This document shows positions 27,020 through 36,701 of a DNA stretch of 64,000 nt, piece after piece (within the stretch, counting starts at the first letter, position 1; the number at the start of each line of letters is the position of its first letter). Position numbers and translations under genes: made by a program. Source of the DNA: Chryseomicrobium excrementi (GTDB taxonomy: Bacteria; Bacillota; Bacilli; Bacillales_A; Planococcaceae); NCBI RefSeq assembly GCF_002798305.1, contig NZ_PCGR01000002.1, forward strand, positions 668,034-732,033, in the 5' to 3' direction. The notes under the pieces were generated by a model. It did not search any database. It was not told where the DNA came from and was given only the letters and a program-made list of their open reading frames with translations.

Positions 27020-28153
27020 ATGACAAAAACCTATGTACATGGCGTAGGAATGACCAAATTTGGTACTCATGCCGACCGTACTTTAAAAAATCTTCTATTA
27101 GATGCATCTCGACAAGCGTTAGAAGACGCTGGTAGACCCAAAGTCGACGCAGTATTCGTAGGGAATTTCTTGGCAGGGAGCATGAGCAATCAAGAGATTT
27201 TAGGAGCTATCGTTGCCAATGATTTAGGGTTAGGTTACATCCCAACCGCTAAAGTAGAAGGAGCATGTGCTTCGGGTGGGATTGCCTTGAGACAAGGAAT
27301 TTTAGGAATTATGAGTGGGGAATACGATACGGTGTTGGTTGCAGGCGTGGAAAAAATGAAGCATGCCCGTACACCAGATGTGACACAAGCCATCAATGCT
27401 GCAATGGATACAGATTCAAATGAAAAACATGCAGGTCTGACGTTCCCTGGATTTTTTGGAGTATTGGCTCACCGCTATTTTCACGAGACAGGCGCCACAA
27501 AAGAACATTTGGCCATGGTCGCTCTGAAAAACAGAGAGAATGCACTTCAGAATCCACTTGCGCAGTTCCAAAAACCAACAACTCTAGAGGAGATTATTGG
27601 AGCACGATTGATTACAGAACCACTTGGTCTTTTCGACTGTTCTCCTATGACGGATGGGGCAGCGGCAATCGTGTTGTCTCGAAAGCCTTCGCCGATTCAT
27701 GTTCGATCTTCAGCTCTTGTATCAGGTCCGACACAAATGCAAGATGCTTTGGACTTACTCTCGATTCCTGCAATTGGGGAATCCGGAAGAAAAGCATATG
27801 AAAAAGCTGGGGTAGGACCAGAAGACATTGATGTCATTGAAATTCACGATTGTTTCTCTATGACAGAAATCATCGCTATAGAAGAGCTCGGATTCTTCCC
27901 CAAGGGAGAAGGCTTTAAAGCAATCGAAGAAGGCCATACAAAGGCTTCGGGTAAAAAGCCAGTAAATACTAGTGGTGGTTTACTCTCAAGGGGGCATCCT
28001 ATCGGAGCGACAGGACTGTCTCAAATCTATCAGTTAGTGCACCAGTTGAAAGGTACTGCTGCTAACCAAGTGAATGGAGCGCGTATGGCGCTTGCTCAAA
28101 ATCTAGGTGGAACCGGTTCTTATTCCGCAGTCCACATATTAGAGAGGGTGTAA
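27020..28153 (+). CDS. SCP2-type thiolase
   Basis: A 377-residue thiolase-fold protein of the SCP-x/lipid-transfer type rather than the FadA/AtoB type. The Cys nucleophile is in EGACASGG (about 83), HDCFSMTE (about 276) is the SCP2-class motif, and GHPIGATG (about 326) is the second His site. The closing NLGGTGSYSA lacks the usual Cys-x-Gly of biosynthetic thiolases. Relatives either cleave 3-ketoacyl-CoA or, when paired with a DUF35 partner, act as retro-aldolases. A DUF35 gene follows by 3 bases, so a two-protein complex is likely. Which reaction it runs cannot be decided from sequence. Confidence 0.9.
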   Translation: MTKTYVHGVGMTKFGTHADRTLKNLLLDASRQALEDAGRPKVDAVFVGNFLAGSMSNQEILGAIVANDLGLGYIPTAKVEGACASGGIALRQGILGIMSGEYDTVLVAGVEKMKHARTPDVTQAINAAMDTDSNEKHAGLTFPGFFGVLAHRYFHETGATKEHLAMVALKNRENALQNPLAQFQKPTTLEEIIGARLITEPLGLFDCSPMTDGAAAIVLSRKPSPIHVRSSALVSGPTQMQDALDLLSIPAIGESGRKAYEKAGVGPEDIDVIEIHDCFSMTEIIAIEELGFFPKGEGFKAIEEGHTKASGKKPVNTSGGLLSRGHPIGATGLSQIYQLVHQLKGTAANQVNGARMALAQNLGGTGSYSAVHILERV

Positions 28154-28156
28154 GCG

Positions 28157-28453
28157 ATGAAAGTCTATTCTTGTTGCGGTCATGAGACTGTAGTTAAAAG
28201 ACATTATTGCCCAAGTTGCGGAAGCTCTGAAATCGAAGAGCGGGAAGTACCTAATGACGGAACGATTTATAGCTATACGCGAATCCATGTCCCACCTGTT
28301 GAGTTTGAACATATAGCTCCTTACTCAGTCGTGCTTGTACAACTAGAGGGCACTAAAGCTAAGGTCACTGGTCGTATGACAGAGGAAGTTACTATCGGAG
28401 ATCGAGTCCAATTCGCTGGAATCGATAATGGGGCATATCTTTATAAGAAATAA
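28157..28453 (+). CDS. DUF35 zinc-ribbon/OB-fold protein, thiolase partner
   Basis: A 98-residue protein with a zinc ribbon at the N-terminus (Cys pair at 6-7, then CPSCGS at about 18) and an OB-fold with GTIYSYTRIHVPPVEFEH and APYSVVLVQLEG. DUF35 proteins form complexes with SCP2-type thiolases, bridging or gating CoA substrates. At 98 residues it is shorter than the usual 120-140 and lacks the N-terminal helices. Last gene of the operon, followed by a terminator. Confidence 0.9.
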   Translation: MKVYSCCGHETVVKRHYCPSCGSSEIEEREVPNDGTIYSYTRIHVPPVEFEHIAPYSVVLVQLEGTKAKVTGRMTEEVTIGDRVQFAGIDNGAYLYKK

Positions 28454-28456
28454 AAG

Positions 28457-28487
28457 AAGACCTGTGCCGAGATTGCACAGGTCTTTT
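28457..28487 (+). terminator. Terminator at end of the glcD-DUF35 operon
   Basis: AAGACCTGTGC (28457-28467) and GCACAGGTCTTTT pair around a seven-base loop. Confidence 0.92.
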
Positions 28488-28504
28488 AGAGATGGAGGCA
28501 CGGC

Positions 28505-29443
28505 ATGCACCAAGTGAAAAGACTACTAGCTAGCTATTTACCATTTTGGATTGTTTTGATAGCTTGGAGTGCCTTTCAATTTCCTAATGTATATGGACTG
28601 ATTCAAGGATTTGCTGGGGTTGGACTTGGGTTGATTTTTCTATTGATGGGAATGCAGCTTGCGGTCACAGAATTAAGAAAAACTATTAAGAGACCAAGGG
28701 CCGTTTTCATTGGAGTGGCATTAAAATGGGTGATTATGGTGAGCGTTTCGGTGGGGCTAGCTACTCTCTTTTTTCGAAACCAGCCGGAACTTGCCATGGG
28801 GATCATTGTCTCAGGAACGGTTCCGAGTGGAACATCAGCCAATCTATATGCCTTCATAGCAGGTGGTGACGTAGCACTCAGTATCACAATGGCAACTCTG
28901 GATACTGTGATTTCACCGGTCCTGACTCCGTTATTAACGGATTGGTTTGCCGGGAAATTGATTCCACTTGATCTTGTAGCATTATTTCAATCTATACTTC
29001 TTATTGTATTCATACCTCTCTTCAGTGGAATCTTCCTGCAATGGAAATGGTCTTCCCAAGTCGACCGAGTCAAACCTTATACACCGGTTATTTCTCAAGT
29101 GACTCTGCTGTTGATTGTGGCTTCCGTTGTATCGAGTGCCCAGCCATCACTCGTCGAACATGTAGCATTACTCCCTAAAATTGCAGGAGTTGTGTTTTTG
29201 CAAGTCAGTATACCGATGCTTTTAGGTTACGGATTAGCAAAAGTCTTAGGTGTGGGTGAAGCGGGGGCACGCTCCATCTTGTTTCAAGTAGGTATTTGCA
29301 ACACAGCCTTAGCAGCCACTTTGGCAATGGCACATATCGGGGCACTTGCAGCGATTCCGGCAGTGATGAATATGATCATCAATCTGTCCCTCGGTGCTTT
29401 TGTATCCAATTATTTTTCATCGAGACCTAGCCATCCCAATTAA
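28505..29443 (+). CDS. Bile acid:sodium symporter-family (BASS) transporter
   Basis: A 312-residue, about nine- to ten-helix transporter. Family signatures are LLMGMQLAVTELRKTIKRP (about 46-64), GTVPSGTSANLYAFIAGG (about 107-124, the sodium-site crossover) and FQVGICNTALAATLAMAH (about 262-279). BASS proteins carry bile acids, pantoate, pyruvate or other organic acids with sodium. It is separated from the operon by a terminator yet begins only about 18 bases beyond it, so readthrough and a shared theme of organic-acid traffic are possible. The substrate is unknown. Confidence 0.9.
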   Translation: MHQVKRLLASYLPFWIVLIAWSAFQFPNVYGLIQGFAGVGLGLIFLLMGMQLAVTELRKTIKRPRAVFIGVALKWVIMVSVSVGLATLFFRNQPELAMGIIVSGTVPSGTSANLYAFIAGGDVALSITMATLDTVISPVLTPLLTDWFAGKLIPLDLVALFQSILLIVFIPLFSGIFLQWKWSSQVDRVKPYTPVISQVTLLLIVASVVSSAQPSLVEHVALLPKIAGVVFLQVSIPMLLGYGLAKVLGVGEAGARSILFQVGICNTALAATLAMAHIGALAAIPAVMNMIINLSLGAFVSNYFSSRPSHPN

Positions 29444-29447
29444 CGGA

Positions 29448-29490
29448 AACATCCGCACCAGCTGCTGAGCTAGTGCGGATGTTTGTTTTA
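29448..29490. terminator. Terminator between BASS transporter and SLH carboxypeptidase
   Basis: AACATCCGCAC (29448-29458) and GTGCGGATGTT pair and are followed by TGTTTT on the plus strand. It may also serve the convergent minus-strand genes, with a weaker tail. Confidence 0.85.
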
Positions 29491-29522
29491 GGTTTTGTAT
29501 ATGGAGTCTATCACTGTCATAG

Positions 29523-30662
29523 TTAATTTGCTTGTTGCATCGTTCTAGCTAAAAACGCTGCGAAGTGAGCACGAGTAGCGAGAGTTGTTGGCTGGAATGT
29601 ACCATCTTCATAACCAGAAGCTAGCTTGTTTTCGTAAATTTTCTGGATGTCTTCGTATGCCCAGTAGTTCTCGCTTACATCTTCGAATGGGAGTGCTTGA
29701 TTCGTATGTTGTAACCCATACGCGCGACTTAGTACTGCCGCAACTTCCGCACGAGTGATTCCCGCTGCCGGTCTAAAGTTGCCATTTGCATTACCAACAA
29801 ATAAACCCGCTTTAGTGGCTGTATAGATATAAGGCTTTGCCCAATGATCATCGGAGACATCTGGATAGGAAAGAGAACCTGTTTCAAGAGGTAGCTTCAA
29901 AGCTTTTACTAACATGATAGCTGCCTCTGTTCGTGTCGTTTTCTTATTTGGTTGGAAGCTGCCATCTTTAAAACCGGTAATAATATTTTGGTCAGACAGA
30001 TAAACGATATCTTTGTAAGCCCAGTGCGTCTGTGGCGTATCGGTATAGATACCAGGTGGCACTGGGGGCTTCACAGGATAGAGACCTAGATATTCTTCTA
30101 AGGTCTTGCCGCTATTGTAGACAGCAGTGGCTGTAGTAACACCAAGATAGCGGTAGTGCCATGGTTCATACATGTACCCTGTAATGTGTTCTTTATTTTG
30201 TGGGTAGCGCAAGATAAACCCGTATTTATAAGCATTCTTTGCAAGCCAGCGAGTCGCAGCGGATTCTGCGTAGACATCGGATGCGCCACTTTGTGAAATA
30301 TCAAATGCTAATCCTGTCTGATGTTCAGAATGACCTGGCTTTGCACTGAAACGATCCGCTTCTTTTTGACCATATTTTTTCACATAATTGTCGTACAGTT
30401 CCTTTTGTCGACTATAGGACCGGTATGTGCTAAAAGCGTACATTCCGATTCCATCGTTTTTAGCTGCTGCGGCCATTTGATTAAATGCGGAACGAGCCGT
30501 CTTATTCTCGCCAGGCGCGTAAGAGGAGGGGACGCTATATGTCTTATTAACTATTAGAATTCCATCAATATAAGTCAATCCTGAAGAGGCTGCATTAGAT
30601 ACTTCAGGATTCGCTGTTGCTGTTAGCAAACTGAATGCTAGTAGTAGTAACCACTTCTTCAT
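29523..30662 (-). CDS. SLH-anchored M15 (VanY-type) D-Ala-D-Ala carboxypeptidase
   Basis: A 379-residue exported protein. Signal peptide about 1-22; M15B/VanY zinc peptidase domain about 30-190 with STYRSYSRQKELY, the metal motif SEHQTGLAFD and EPWHYRYLG; then three SLH repeats (about 205-379) with GFKDGSFQPN, GNANGNFRP and GYEDGTFQP cores. It trims the terminal D-Ala from peptidoglycan stems at the cell surface. Start at 30662 has AAAGGAG upstream on the minus strand; the open frame extends further to 30740 but lacks a site and would precede the signal peptide. It overlaps the end of the upstream GtrB-type gene by 59 bases. Confidence 0.92.
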   Translation of the reverse strand: MKKWLLLLAFSLLTATANPEVSNAASSGLTYIDGILIVNKTYSVPSSYAPGENKTARSAFNQMAAAAKNDGIGMYAFSTYRSYSRQKELYDNYVKKYGQKEADRFSAKPGHSEHQTGLAFDISQSGASDVYAESAATRWLAKNAYKYGFILRYPQNKEHITGYMYEPWHYRYLGVTTATAVYNSGKTLEEYLGLYPVKPPVPPGIYTDTPQTHWAYKDIVYLSDQNIITGFKDGSFQPNKKTTRTEAAIMLVKALKLPLETGSLSYPDVSDDHWAKPYIYTATKAGLFVGNANGNFRPAAGITRAEVAAVLSRAYGLQHTNQALPFEDVSENYWAYEDIQKIYENKLASGYEDGTFQPTTLATRAHFAAFLARTMQQAN

Positions 30663-31617
30663 ATGATTTCTCCTTTGCTTCAAGAGCAGAAGCAGGTAAA
30701 TAAACATCGAGAAAATAGACAGGTCGCTTCTTCGTCTCAAAAAAGATTTTTCCTAAGTATTCGCCGATAATACCGAGAGATAATAGTTGAACGCCACCTA
30801 GAAACAGGATGACGGCCATCATAGAAGGGTACCCTGCCACAGGGTCTCCGTACATTAGAGTACGGACAATGATGAAAATGATATAGAGAAAGGCTAAGAA
30901 TGAAATCGCAATACCACTCCAAGATGCAAATCGTAGTGGAGCAATGGTGGCTGATGTGATTCCATCTAATGCTAAATTGACTAACTTCAAATAATTCCAT
31001 TTCGTGTCTCCAGCGGCTCGTGCATCTCGGTCAAACAAAATTTCTTTCTTCCGAAAGCCGATCCAGCTGAACATGCCTTTTGTATACCGCTTCGATTCAC
31101 GGATAGACTGAAGGGCAGTAATACATTTTCTATCTAATAAACGAAAATCGCCCGTATCTTTTTGCACGGGAACATCTGAAAGTTTCTCTAAAATGCGATA
31201 ATAGCGCTCAGAAGACCATTTCTTGAAGAAAGATTCGCCTTCACGACTCTTTCGTTTTGCATAGACATCTTCGTACCCTTGTTCCCAGTACTCAATCATT
31301 TCAGGAATCAATTCCGGTGGGTCCTGTAAATCAGCATCTAAGATGACTACCGCATCCCCCTTTATGTAATCAAATCCTGCAAGCATAGCAGACTCTTTAC
31401 CGAAATTACGTGATAGGTTCACTACAGAAACGAGAGGGTGAGCTGCATGGAATTCACACAGCAGTTGATACGTACGATCTGTGCTTCCGTCATTCACAAA
31501 CAAATATTCAAATGCATAGTTGGGTAACTTAGAAGTCACTTCATCTAATCTTCGGATTAAGAGGGGGAGAACTTCTTCTTCATTGTATGCGGGGATTAAC
31601 AGTGTAATTCGTTTCAT
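30604..31617 (-). CDS. GtrB/CsbB-type undecaprenyl-phosphate glycosyltransferase
   Basis: A 337-residue family 2 glycosyltransferase with two C-terminal membrane helices. Motifs are IPAYNEEEVLPLL (about 7-20), VNDGSTDRTYQLL, ILDADLQDPPELI (about 90-105, the metal-binding Asp group) and the helices near residues 230 and 265. Members load glucose or GlcNAc onto undecaprenyl phosphate on the cytoplasmic face. It lies divergent to, and 186 bases from, a GtrII-type enzyme, with GtrA and GalU further along, completing a three-component Gtr system. The last ~30 residues after KKRPVYFLDVY form an unusual tail that overlaps the next gene. Confidence 0.9.
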   Translation of the reverse strand: MKRITLLIPAYNEEEVLPLLIRRLDEVTSKLPNYAFEYLFVNDGSTDRTYQLLCEFHAAHPLVSVVNLSRNFGKESAMLAGFDYIKGDAVVILDADLQDPPELIPEMIEYWEQGYEDVYAKRKSREGESFFKKWSSERYYRILEKLSDVPVQKDTGDFRLLDRKCITALQSIRESKRYTKGMFSWIGFRKKEILFDRDARAAGDTKWNYLKLVNLALDGITSATIAPLRFASWSGIAISFLAFLYIIFIIVRTLMYGDPVAGYPSMMAVILFLGGVQLLSLGIIGEYLGKIFFETKKRPVYFLDVYLPASALEAKEKSYEEVVTTTSIQFANSNSES

Positions 31618-31803
31618 TCAACTGACTCCTTTAAAGCTATTCCGGGCTAATTTGTATCTTTCTCTCTAAGTATACGTCAAATTACCGATGAAGGGGAAAA
31701 AGTATAGAGAATTTCCAATTTATTGCCTGAACACTACAAAGTTCGTGATATACTTGTGTGATGAAGTCAGAGAAAAAAGTACGGAATAGGTGGGTCATAT
31801 AGA

Positions 31804-33315
31804 ATGCCAGAAGAATTGTTTGGAAACTTGAAGCAAAAAATAACACCAGAGTGGAAAAAAGGATTTATCGCGACATGGATCATTGGGATTCTTACGCATC
31901 TGATCATTTTCACGCAGTACATTCCCAATCATGATGGACTCGTGAATACGTATGCCGATCAATTAAACTTCGGACTCGGTCGGTTCTTTTTAGGACCTGT
32001 CAGTTGGATTGGGTCCTACTTCGACTTATCTATGATCAATGGTTTACTGTCGATTTTTTATATGAGTCTCTTAGTCATCGTTTTAATAGAGTTACTTACC
32101 TTGAAAAAAACAGTTTCTATCTATTTACTTGCGGGAATCCTCGTTACGTTCCCCGTCATCACATCCACATTTGCCTATATGTTCACAGCAGATGCCTATA
32201 TTTTCGGTTACTTCATGGTGGCACTTGCCTTGCTTGTCACACTGAAGTGGCGTTTTGGATTTCTACTAGGCTCGGTCTTTTTTTATGTGGCAGTGGGTAT
32301 TTATCAAGCCAACTTACCGTTTGCAATGGCTCTTGCAACAGTGGTCACCATCCATCGATTGCTCGATCCTGAAAGATTACTCAAAGAGATTCTCGTCGAT
32401 TTGGGTCGAATGATTGCAACCGTTGTTGGTGGGATGGGGCTCTATGCTGTTACGTTTTTCTTGTATCAACGCCTCTCAACGTCTATCCGAAATTACCAAG
32501 GTTTAAATGAAATCGGAGAACGCTCAGACAGTATTCGCCATTTGCTCACAGAGAGTAAAGATGATTTTCTAGATTTTTTTGTAGGTGGAATCGTGTCAGA
32601 CGGAACCATTACCATGTTCCATAGTGCAAATGCCGTCGTTTTATTGTTACTTGTTGCATTTGTCGTCGCATTCGCATTGAAGCGTCCAGTATATAGAATG
32701 CTACTAGTAGCAGGTGGAATTGTTATCATTCCATTTTTCACTTATAGCTTATACTTTGTGTCACCAGGTGTTGTCTACCATGTGTTAATGATCATGGGAC
32801 TCGTTACACTTTATATGACATTGATTGTTTTTTACGAATATGCAACAACTCAAAGAGTATTGGCATGGTTTTCTGTGTTAGCCTTGTCACTAACTATTTT
32901 TAACTCAGCAATTATTGCGAATATCTCCTATTTGCATCTGCAACTGCGTTTTGAGAAGACCACACAATTTGCAAATCGTGTGATTGCTCGAATCGAGAGT
33001 CAACCGGAGTATACACGAGATACAAAAGTAGCTATTGTTGGACGGTACGCTGTGAGAAGTAGTGTAGGGGCAGGACCTGTGAAAGAGCAACTTCCTGCCT
33101 TGACGGGGATTGTAGGCGAGCGCATCTTGATTGTGCCGTATCAGTTCAACTATTTCTTCGATACCGTTCTTGGTACACCGGTAAAGTATGCCAAGTCAGA
33201 TGAAATAGAGGCTCTAAAAGAAACCGAGGAGTTTAAACAGATGCCGACTTGGCCACGAGAAGGTGCTGTAGACACTGTCAATGGAATTGTAGTTGTAAAG
33301 TTCCAAGAGAAATGA
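31804..33315 (+). CDS. GtrII-type polytopic glucosyltransferase
   Basis: A 503-residue protein with about ten membrane helices and a soluble C-terminal domain (about 390-503). The start WKKGFIATWIIGILTHLIIF, the luminal loop NHDGLVNTYADQLNFGLGRF and the TADAYIFGYFM segment resemble the GtrII (SfII) family of GT-C-like glucosyltransferases, which move glucose from a lipid carrier to a surface polymer outside the membrane. It opens an operon with an LTA-synthase-like sulfatase, GalU and GtrA, and faces GtrB. The acceptor is inferred to be a teichoic-type polymer. Confidence 0.82.
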   Translation: MPEELFGNLKQKITPEWKKGFIATWIIGILTHLIIFTQYIPNHDGLVNTYADQLNFGLGRFFLGPVSWIGSYFDLSMINGLLSIFYMSLLVIVLIELLTLKKTVSIYLLAGILVTFPVITSTFAYMFTADAYIFGYFMVALALLVTLKWRFGFLLGSVFFYVAVGIYQANLPFAMALATVVTIHRLLDPERLLKEILVDLGRMIATVVGGMGLYAVTFFLYQRLSTSIRNYQGLNEIGERSDSIRHLLTESKDDFLDFFVGGIVSDGTITMFHSANAVVLLLLVAFVVAFALKRPVYRMLLVAGGIVIIPFFTYSLYFVSPGVVYHVLMIMGLVTLYMTLIVFYEYATTQRVLAWFSVLALSLTIFNSAIIANISYLHLQLRFEKTTQFANRVIARIESQPEYTRDTKVAIVGRYAVRSSVGAGPVKEQLPALTGIVGERILIVPYQFNYFFDTVLGTPVKYAKSDEIEALKETEEFKQMPTWPREGAVDTVNGIVVVKFQEK

Positions 33316-33332
33316 GGAAGGGGGGAGTTTTT

Positions 33333-35429
33333 ATGAACAGACTTAATGGAATATTGCCAAAGTGGTTTTTATCAGTAATCACTGTGGCCACGGTCTTTCT
33401 TATTCCCCTCGCCATCCTGTTGGTGAACGAGTGGTTGGTTCGAGATATGTTGAACATGCCTGTAACGGAGTGGATCGCATCTTTTGATAAACGATTTTTA
33501 TTGAACTATGTCATCTACCTTGCTTTATTTGGAGTACTCTATATTTTACCAAGAAAGCTCTACTACACGATGAGTTTCTTAATGACTCTCGTGCTTCTAG
33601 TCTTTGGAATAGCCAACCGCTTTAAACTGGAACTTCGAAGCGCTCCGGTCACATTGGATGACTTTAGATTGTTTCGTGAAGTGACAGGGTTTGAGTTTCC
33701 TGTAGAAATCAATCTAGGAGTACTAACAGCTGGAGTAATCTTTAGCGTCATAGTGTTTGCGCTCCTTTTGTATATGCTTCCTAAGAAACGAGAGTGGTGG
33801 GGAGTTAAATTCATTGTATGTGTAGCATCTGTACTTTTCTTTTTCGTTCTCTGGACGGACCGTCCTTTTTCACCAGCACAGTATGCAGGCTTACAAAAAA
33901 CGCTTTGGAAGCTTGAAGTAGGAATGAAGAATAACGGGATGCTGGCAAACTTTGTAGTGCTCGCCAAAGAATCTGAAGTGAAGCCACCTAAAGGATACTC
34001 GGAGCAAGCAATCGAGCAAGTAGTGAAGCGCTATCCAGTAGCTGATTCAACGAGCAACAACAAACCAAACGTGATCTATATCATGAGTGAATCATTCATC
34101 GATCCGTATACATTTGGAGATCAGCATTTTCAAAAAGATCCTGTTCCCAATTTTAGAAAGTACTCAGACGAATCCATTCATGGTACTATGTATAGTTCTG
34201 AGTTCGGCGGGGGCACGGCCAATGTAGAATTTGAGGCGCTGACTGGTTTTAGTATGCAGTTCATGCGTCCAGATTATGTGCCCTATCAACTCTTTCTTCA
34301 TCAGCCGATTCCAGCCTTACCTTCTTTGTTTACACAAGAAGGGTATGAAGCGACAGCTATACACGGATACTTCGCTTGGTTTTATCAACGGAATGCAGTG
34401 TATAAAAACTTAGGATTTCACCAGTACATCTCCGGTGAATTTATGGATCTTGAAAAGCCTAATACGCCAGGCGGAGCCTTTCCTACAGACAAGCATATGA
34501 CGGATGCCATTTTGGAAACACTGAAGTATACAAGTTCTCCTGACTTTATTCATGCCGTGTCAACAGAAGCTCACATGCCGTATGGACGGCAACAAGAATC
34601 CGAATTCGTAAAATCTGACGCATTAACAGATGAAGTGCGACCTTATTTAAATGATTATGTGGATAAAGTTCATGAGGCTGATAGAGAACTTGGTCGTTTA
34701 CTGGAGGCGTTGGAATCTCAAGAAGAAGAAACAATTGTGGTGTTCTGGGGAGATCATCTCCCAAGTTTCCCAAATGGCAATGAATTATATGGACCATTAG
34801 GAACAGATCTTGCAGAAGACTGGAACGGAGACTATCAAGATTTCTTGACGATGCATAGTGTTCCATATTTCGTTTGGAGTTCAAAAGGTAGCGAGCCAAA
34901 ACAGCAAAACATTTCACCAAACTTTTTGCCAGCTATAATTACTGAACTTACAGGAATCGAAGGCAATGCCATCACAGCAATCGGTCAAACTGTGATGGAA
35001 GAAGGAAACGAACGTATCCCGTTTGCACAGTGGCCAGACCAAGAGCAACCTCAAACATTAGCAATGGAAGATTTACAGCTCATTCAACATGATTGGTTAC
35101 ACGGAGAACGTTATATGGAGGAGCTAGTAGGTGAAGTAGCGATTCAAGAAGACTTTCATTTGGGTCTCTATGATTCTTTAGAAATTATCGAATCAACTGT
35201 AACTGAAACAAATTATGAATGGGTACTTCAGGGGGCGCCTAAGTATACAAAAGTTGTTGTAAATGGTGAGCCTACAGAATCTTTTGGATGGCAGCGACTT
35301 GAACCCGGACTTTCCAAATTCACGGTACCACTTGATCAATTGTCAAAAGGGGATCAAATACAATTTATCGTATACAATTCTCGTGGTGGCGAATTGATGA
35401 AATCGAAAACAGTAGAACTAGAGAAATAG
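33333..35429 (+). CDS. LTA synthase-family sulfatase-fold enzyme
   Basis: A 698-residue protein. Five N-terminal membrane helices (about 10-185) are followed by an extracellular sulfatase domain (about 245-560). [14 protein letters not shown] (about 248) carries the metal-binding Glu; [15 protein letters not shown] (about 294) carries the Thr nucleophile; [11 protein letters not shown] (about 470) is the metal-binding Asp-His. LtaS-type enzymes polymerise glycerol-phosphate from phosphatidylglycerol. It has about 100 extra C-terminal residues forming a beta-rich domain. Start ATG 33333 behind AGGAAGGGGGG. It sits inside a glycosylation operon, which suggests polymer synthesis and decoration are made together, or that it transfers another phospho-group. 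Confidence 0.9.
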   Translation: MNRLNGILPKWFLSVITVATVFLIPLAILLVNEWLVRDMLNMPVTEWIASFDKRFLLNYVIYLALFGVLYILPRKLYYTMSFLMTLVLLVFGIANRFKLELRSAPVTLDDFRLFREVTGFEFPVEINLGVLTAGVIFSVIVFALLLYMLPKKREWWGVKFIVCVASVLFFFVLWTDRPFSPAQYAGLQKTLWKLEVGMKNNGMLANFVVLAKESEVKPPKGYSEQAIEQVVKRYPVADSTSNNKPNVIYIMSESFIDPYTFGDQHFQKDPVPNFRKYSDESIHGTMYSSEFGGGTANVEFEALTGFSMQFMRPDYVPYQLFLHQPIPALPSLFTQEGYEATAIHGYFAWFYQRNAVYKNLGFHQYISGEFMDLEKPNTPGGAFPTDKHMTDAILETLKYTSSPDFIHAVSTEAHMPYGRQQESEFVKSDALTDEVRPYLNDYVDKVHEADRELGRLLEALESQEEETIVVFWGDHLPSFPNGNELYGPLGTDLAEDWNGDYQDFLTMHSVPYFVWSSKGSEPKQQNISPNFLPAIITELTGIEGNAITAIGQTVMEEGNERIPFAQWPDQEQPQTLAMEDLQLIQHDWLHGERYMEELVGEVAIQEDFHLGLYDSLEIIESTVTETNYEWVLQGAPKYTKVVVNGEPTESFGWQRLEPGLSKFTVPLDQLSKGDQIQFIVYNSRGGELMKSKTVELEK

Positions 35430-35439
35430 GAGAGGTCAC

Positions 35440-36321
35440 ATGAAACCAATCAAAAAAGCAATTATTCCGGCAGCAGGGCTGGGCACTCGTTTTTTACCAG
35501 CTACAAAAGCTACGCCAAAGGAAATGCTGCCTATCATAGATAAACCGATGATTCAATATATCGTCGAAGAAGCTATTGCTTCTGGAATTGAAGATATTCT
35601 AATCGTAACCGGCAAAAACAAACGTGCCATTGAAGACCACTTCGATCATTCATTTGAACTCGAAAGTCATTTAGAAGAAAAACAAAAGCTTCAAGAGTTA
35701 TTTGACGTGCGTCAATCAGGAAATGTAGAAATTCATTACATTCGTCAAAAAGAGCCGAAGGGCCTTGGTCATGCAGTATGGTGTGCCCGTAAATTTATCG
35801 GAGACGAACCATTCGCAGTACTGCTAGGTGATGACATTATCGATGCAGAGATACCTGGCTTGAAACAGTTGATCAATCACTACGATCAAACAGGAGCGTC
35901 TGTTGTAGCAATTCAAGAAGTTCCAGCGAACGAAACAAACCGGTATGGAATCATTGAATACAAAGAACAGCAAGGCAAGGTGTATAAGGTAGATGGAATG
36001 ATTGAAAAACCACAACCTGGCACTACGGATTCGCGTATGGCCATCATGGGACGCTATATTTTAACTTCTGAAATCTTTGGGATATTAGACCAACAAAAAG
36101 TGGGGGCTGGTGGCGAAGTCCAATTGACTGACGCTATCGAGCAGCTCCTCTACTCCCAAGATGTCTATGGCTATGCGTTCGAAGGAAAACGCTATGATGT
36201 AGGGGAGAAACTAGGATTTGTAAAAACGACGATTGATTTAGCATTGAAACGTCCCGATTTGAAAGACGATGTTCTTGCTTATCTTCAAGAAGTTTTACAA
36301 GACAAGAAGGCTCGCACATGA
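35440..36321 (+). CDS. galU: UTP-glucose-1-phosphate uridylyltransferase
   Basis: A 293-residue nucleotidyltransferase with the GalU/GtaB signature [20 protein letters not shown] (about 8-27), LLGDDIID (about 128), IEKPQPGT and the Lys in [12 protein letters not shown] (about 248). It makes UDP-glucose, the donor for GtrB-type loading of the lipid carrier and for glucolipid anchors. It is placed between the LTA-synthase-like gene and gtrA, so a dedicated UDP-glucose supply for wall polymer glycosylation is likely. Its stop overlaps the gtrA start by four bases. Confidence 0.96.
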   Translation: MKPIKKAIIPAAGLGTRFLPATKATPKEMLPIIDKPMIQYIVEEAIASGIEDILIVTGKNKRAIEDHFDHSFELESHLEEKQKLQELFDVRQSGNVEIHYIRQKEPKGLGHAVWCARKFIGDEPFAVLLGDDIIDAEIPGLKQLINHYDQTGASVVAIQEVPANETNRYGIIEYKEQQGKVYKVDGMIEKPQPGTTDSRMAIMGRYILTSEIFGILDQQKVGAGGEVQLTDAIEQLLYSQDVYGYAFEGKRYDVGEKLGFVKTTIDLALKRPDLKDDVLAYLQEVLQDKKART

Positions 36322-36686
36322 ACAAAGAATTACTGCGATTTATAGCTGTAGGAATTTTTAATACACTGCACTATTTTGGATGGTTTGTGCTATTTACGGA
36401 ATTGGTAGGGCTTCACTATGTTCCTTCACACTGGATTGCTTTTATCATCAGCATGGTTGGCTCGTACTTTTTAAATACATTATTCACTTATAGAGCCCGC
36501 GTTTCGTGGCGCTCTTTCTTTCAGTTTCCACTTGTTTATGTGGTACAAATCATCATCTCAACAGGACTCATCATCGTCTTTACCGACTGGTTAGGCGTCA
36601 ATGAGAAAATTAGTTCGTTACTAGCTTCCGTTGGAACAATTCCATTTACATTTGTACTGTCTCGTAAAATTCTAAAAAGCAATTAG
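36318..36686 (+). CDS. GtrA-family membrane protein, putative glycolipid flippase
   Basis: A 122-residue protein with four membrane helices and the GtrA pattern [37 protein letters not shown] and FVLSRKILK. GtrA proteins are thought to flip undecaprenyl-phosphate-glucose outward for GtrII-type transferases. Start overlaps galU (ATGA). It completes the GtrA/GtrB/GtrII set at this locus. Confidence 0.9.
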   Translation: MNKELLRFIAVGIFNTLHYFGWFVLFTELVGLHYVPSHWIAFIISMVGSYFLNTLFTYRARVSWRSFFQFPLVYVVQIIISTGLIIVFTDWLGVNEKISSLLASVGTIPFTFVLSRKILKSN

Positions 36687-36701
36687 ATCGAGGGGAACTT
36701 T

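Noticed and set aside
33563-33967. 134-residue minus-strand open frame inside the LTA-synthase-like gene
   Set aside because: Antisense to membrane helices; rich in Ser/Thr/Lys and without motif or start signal.
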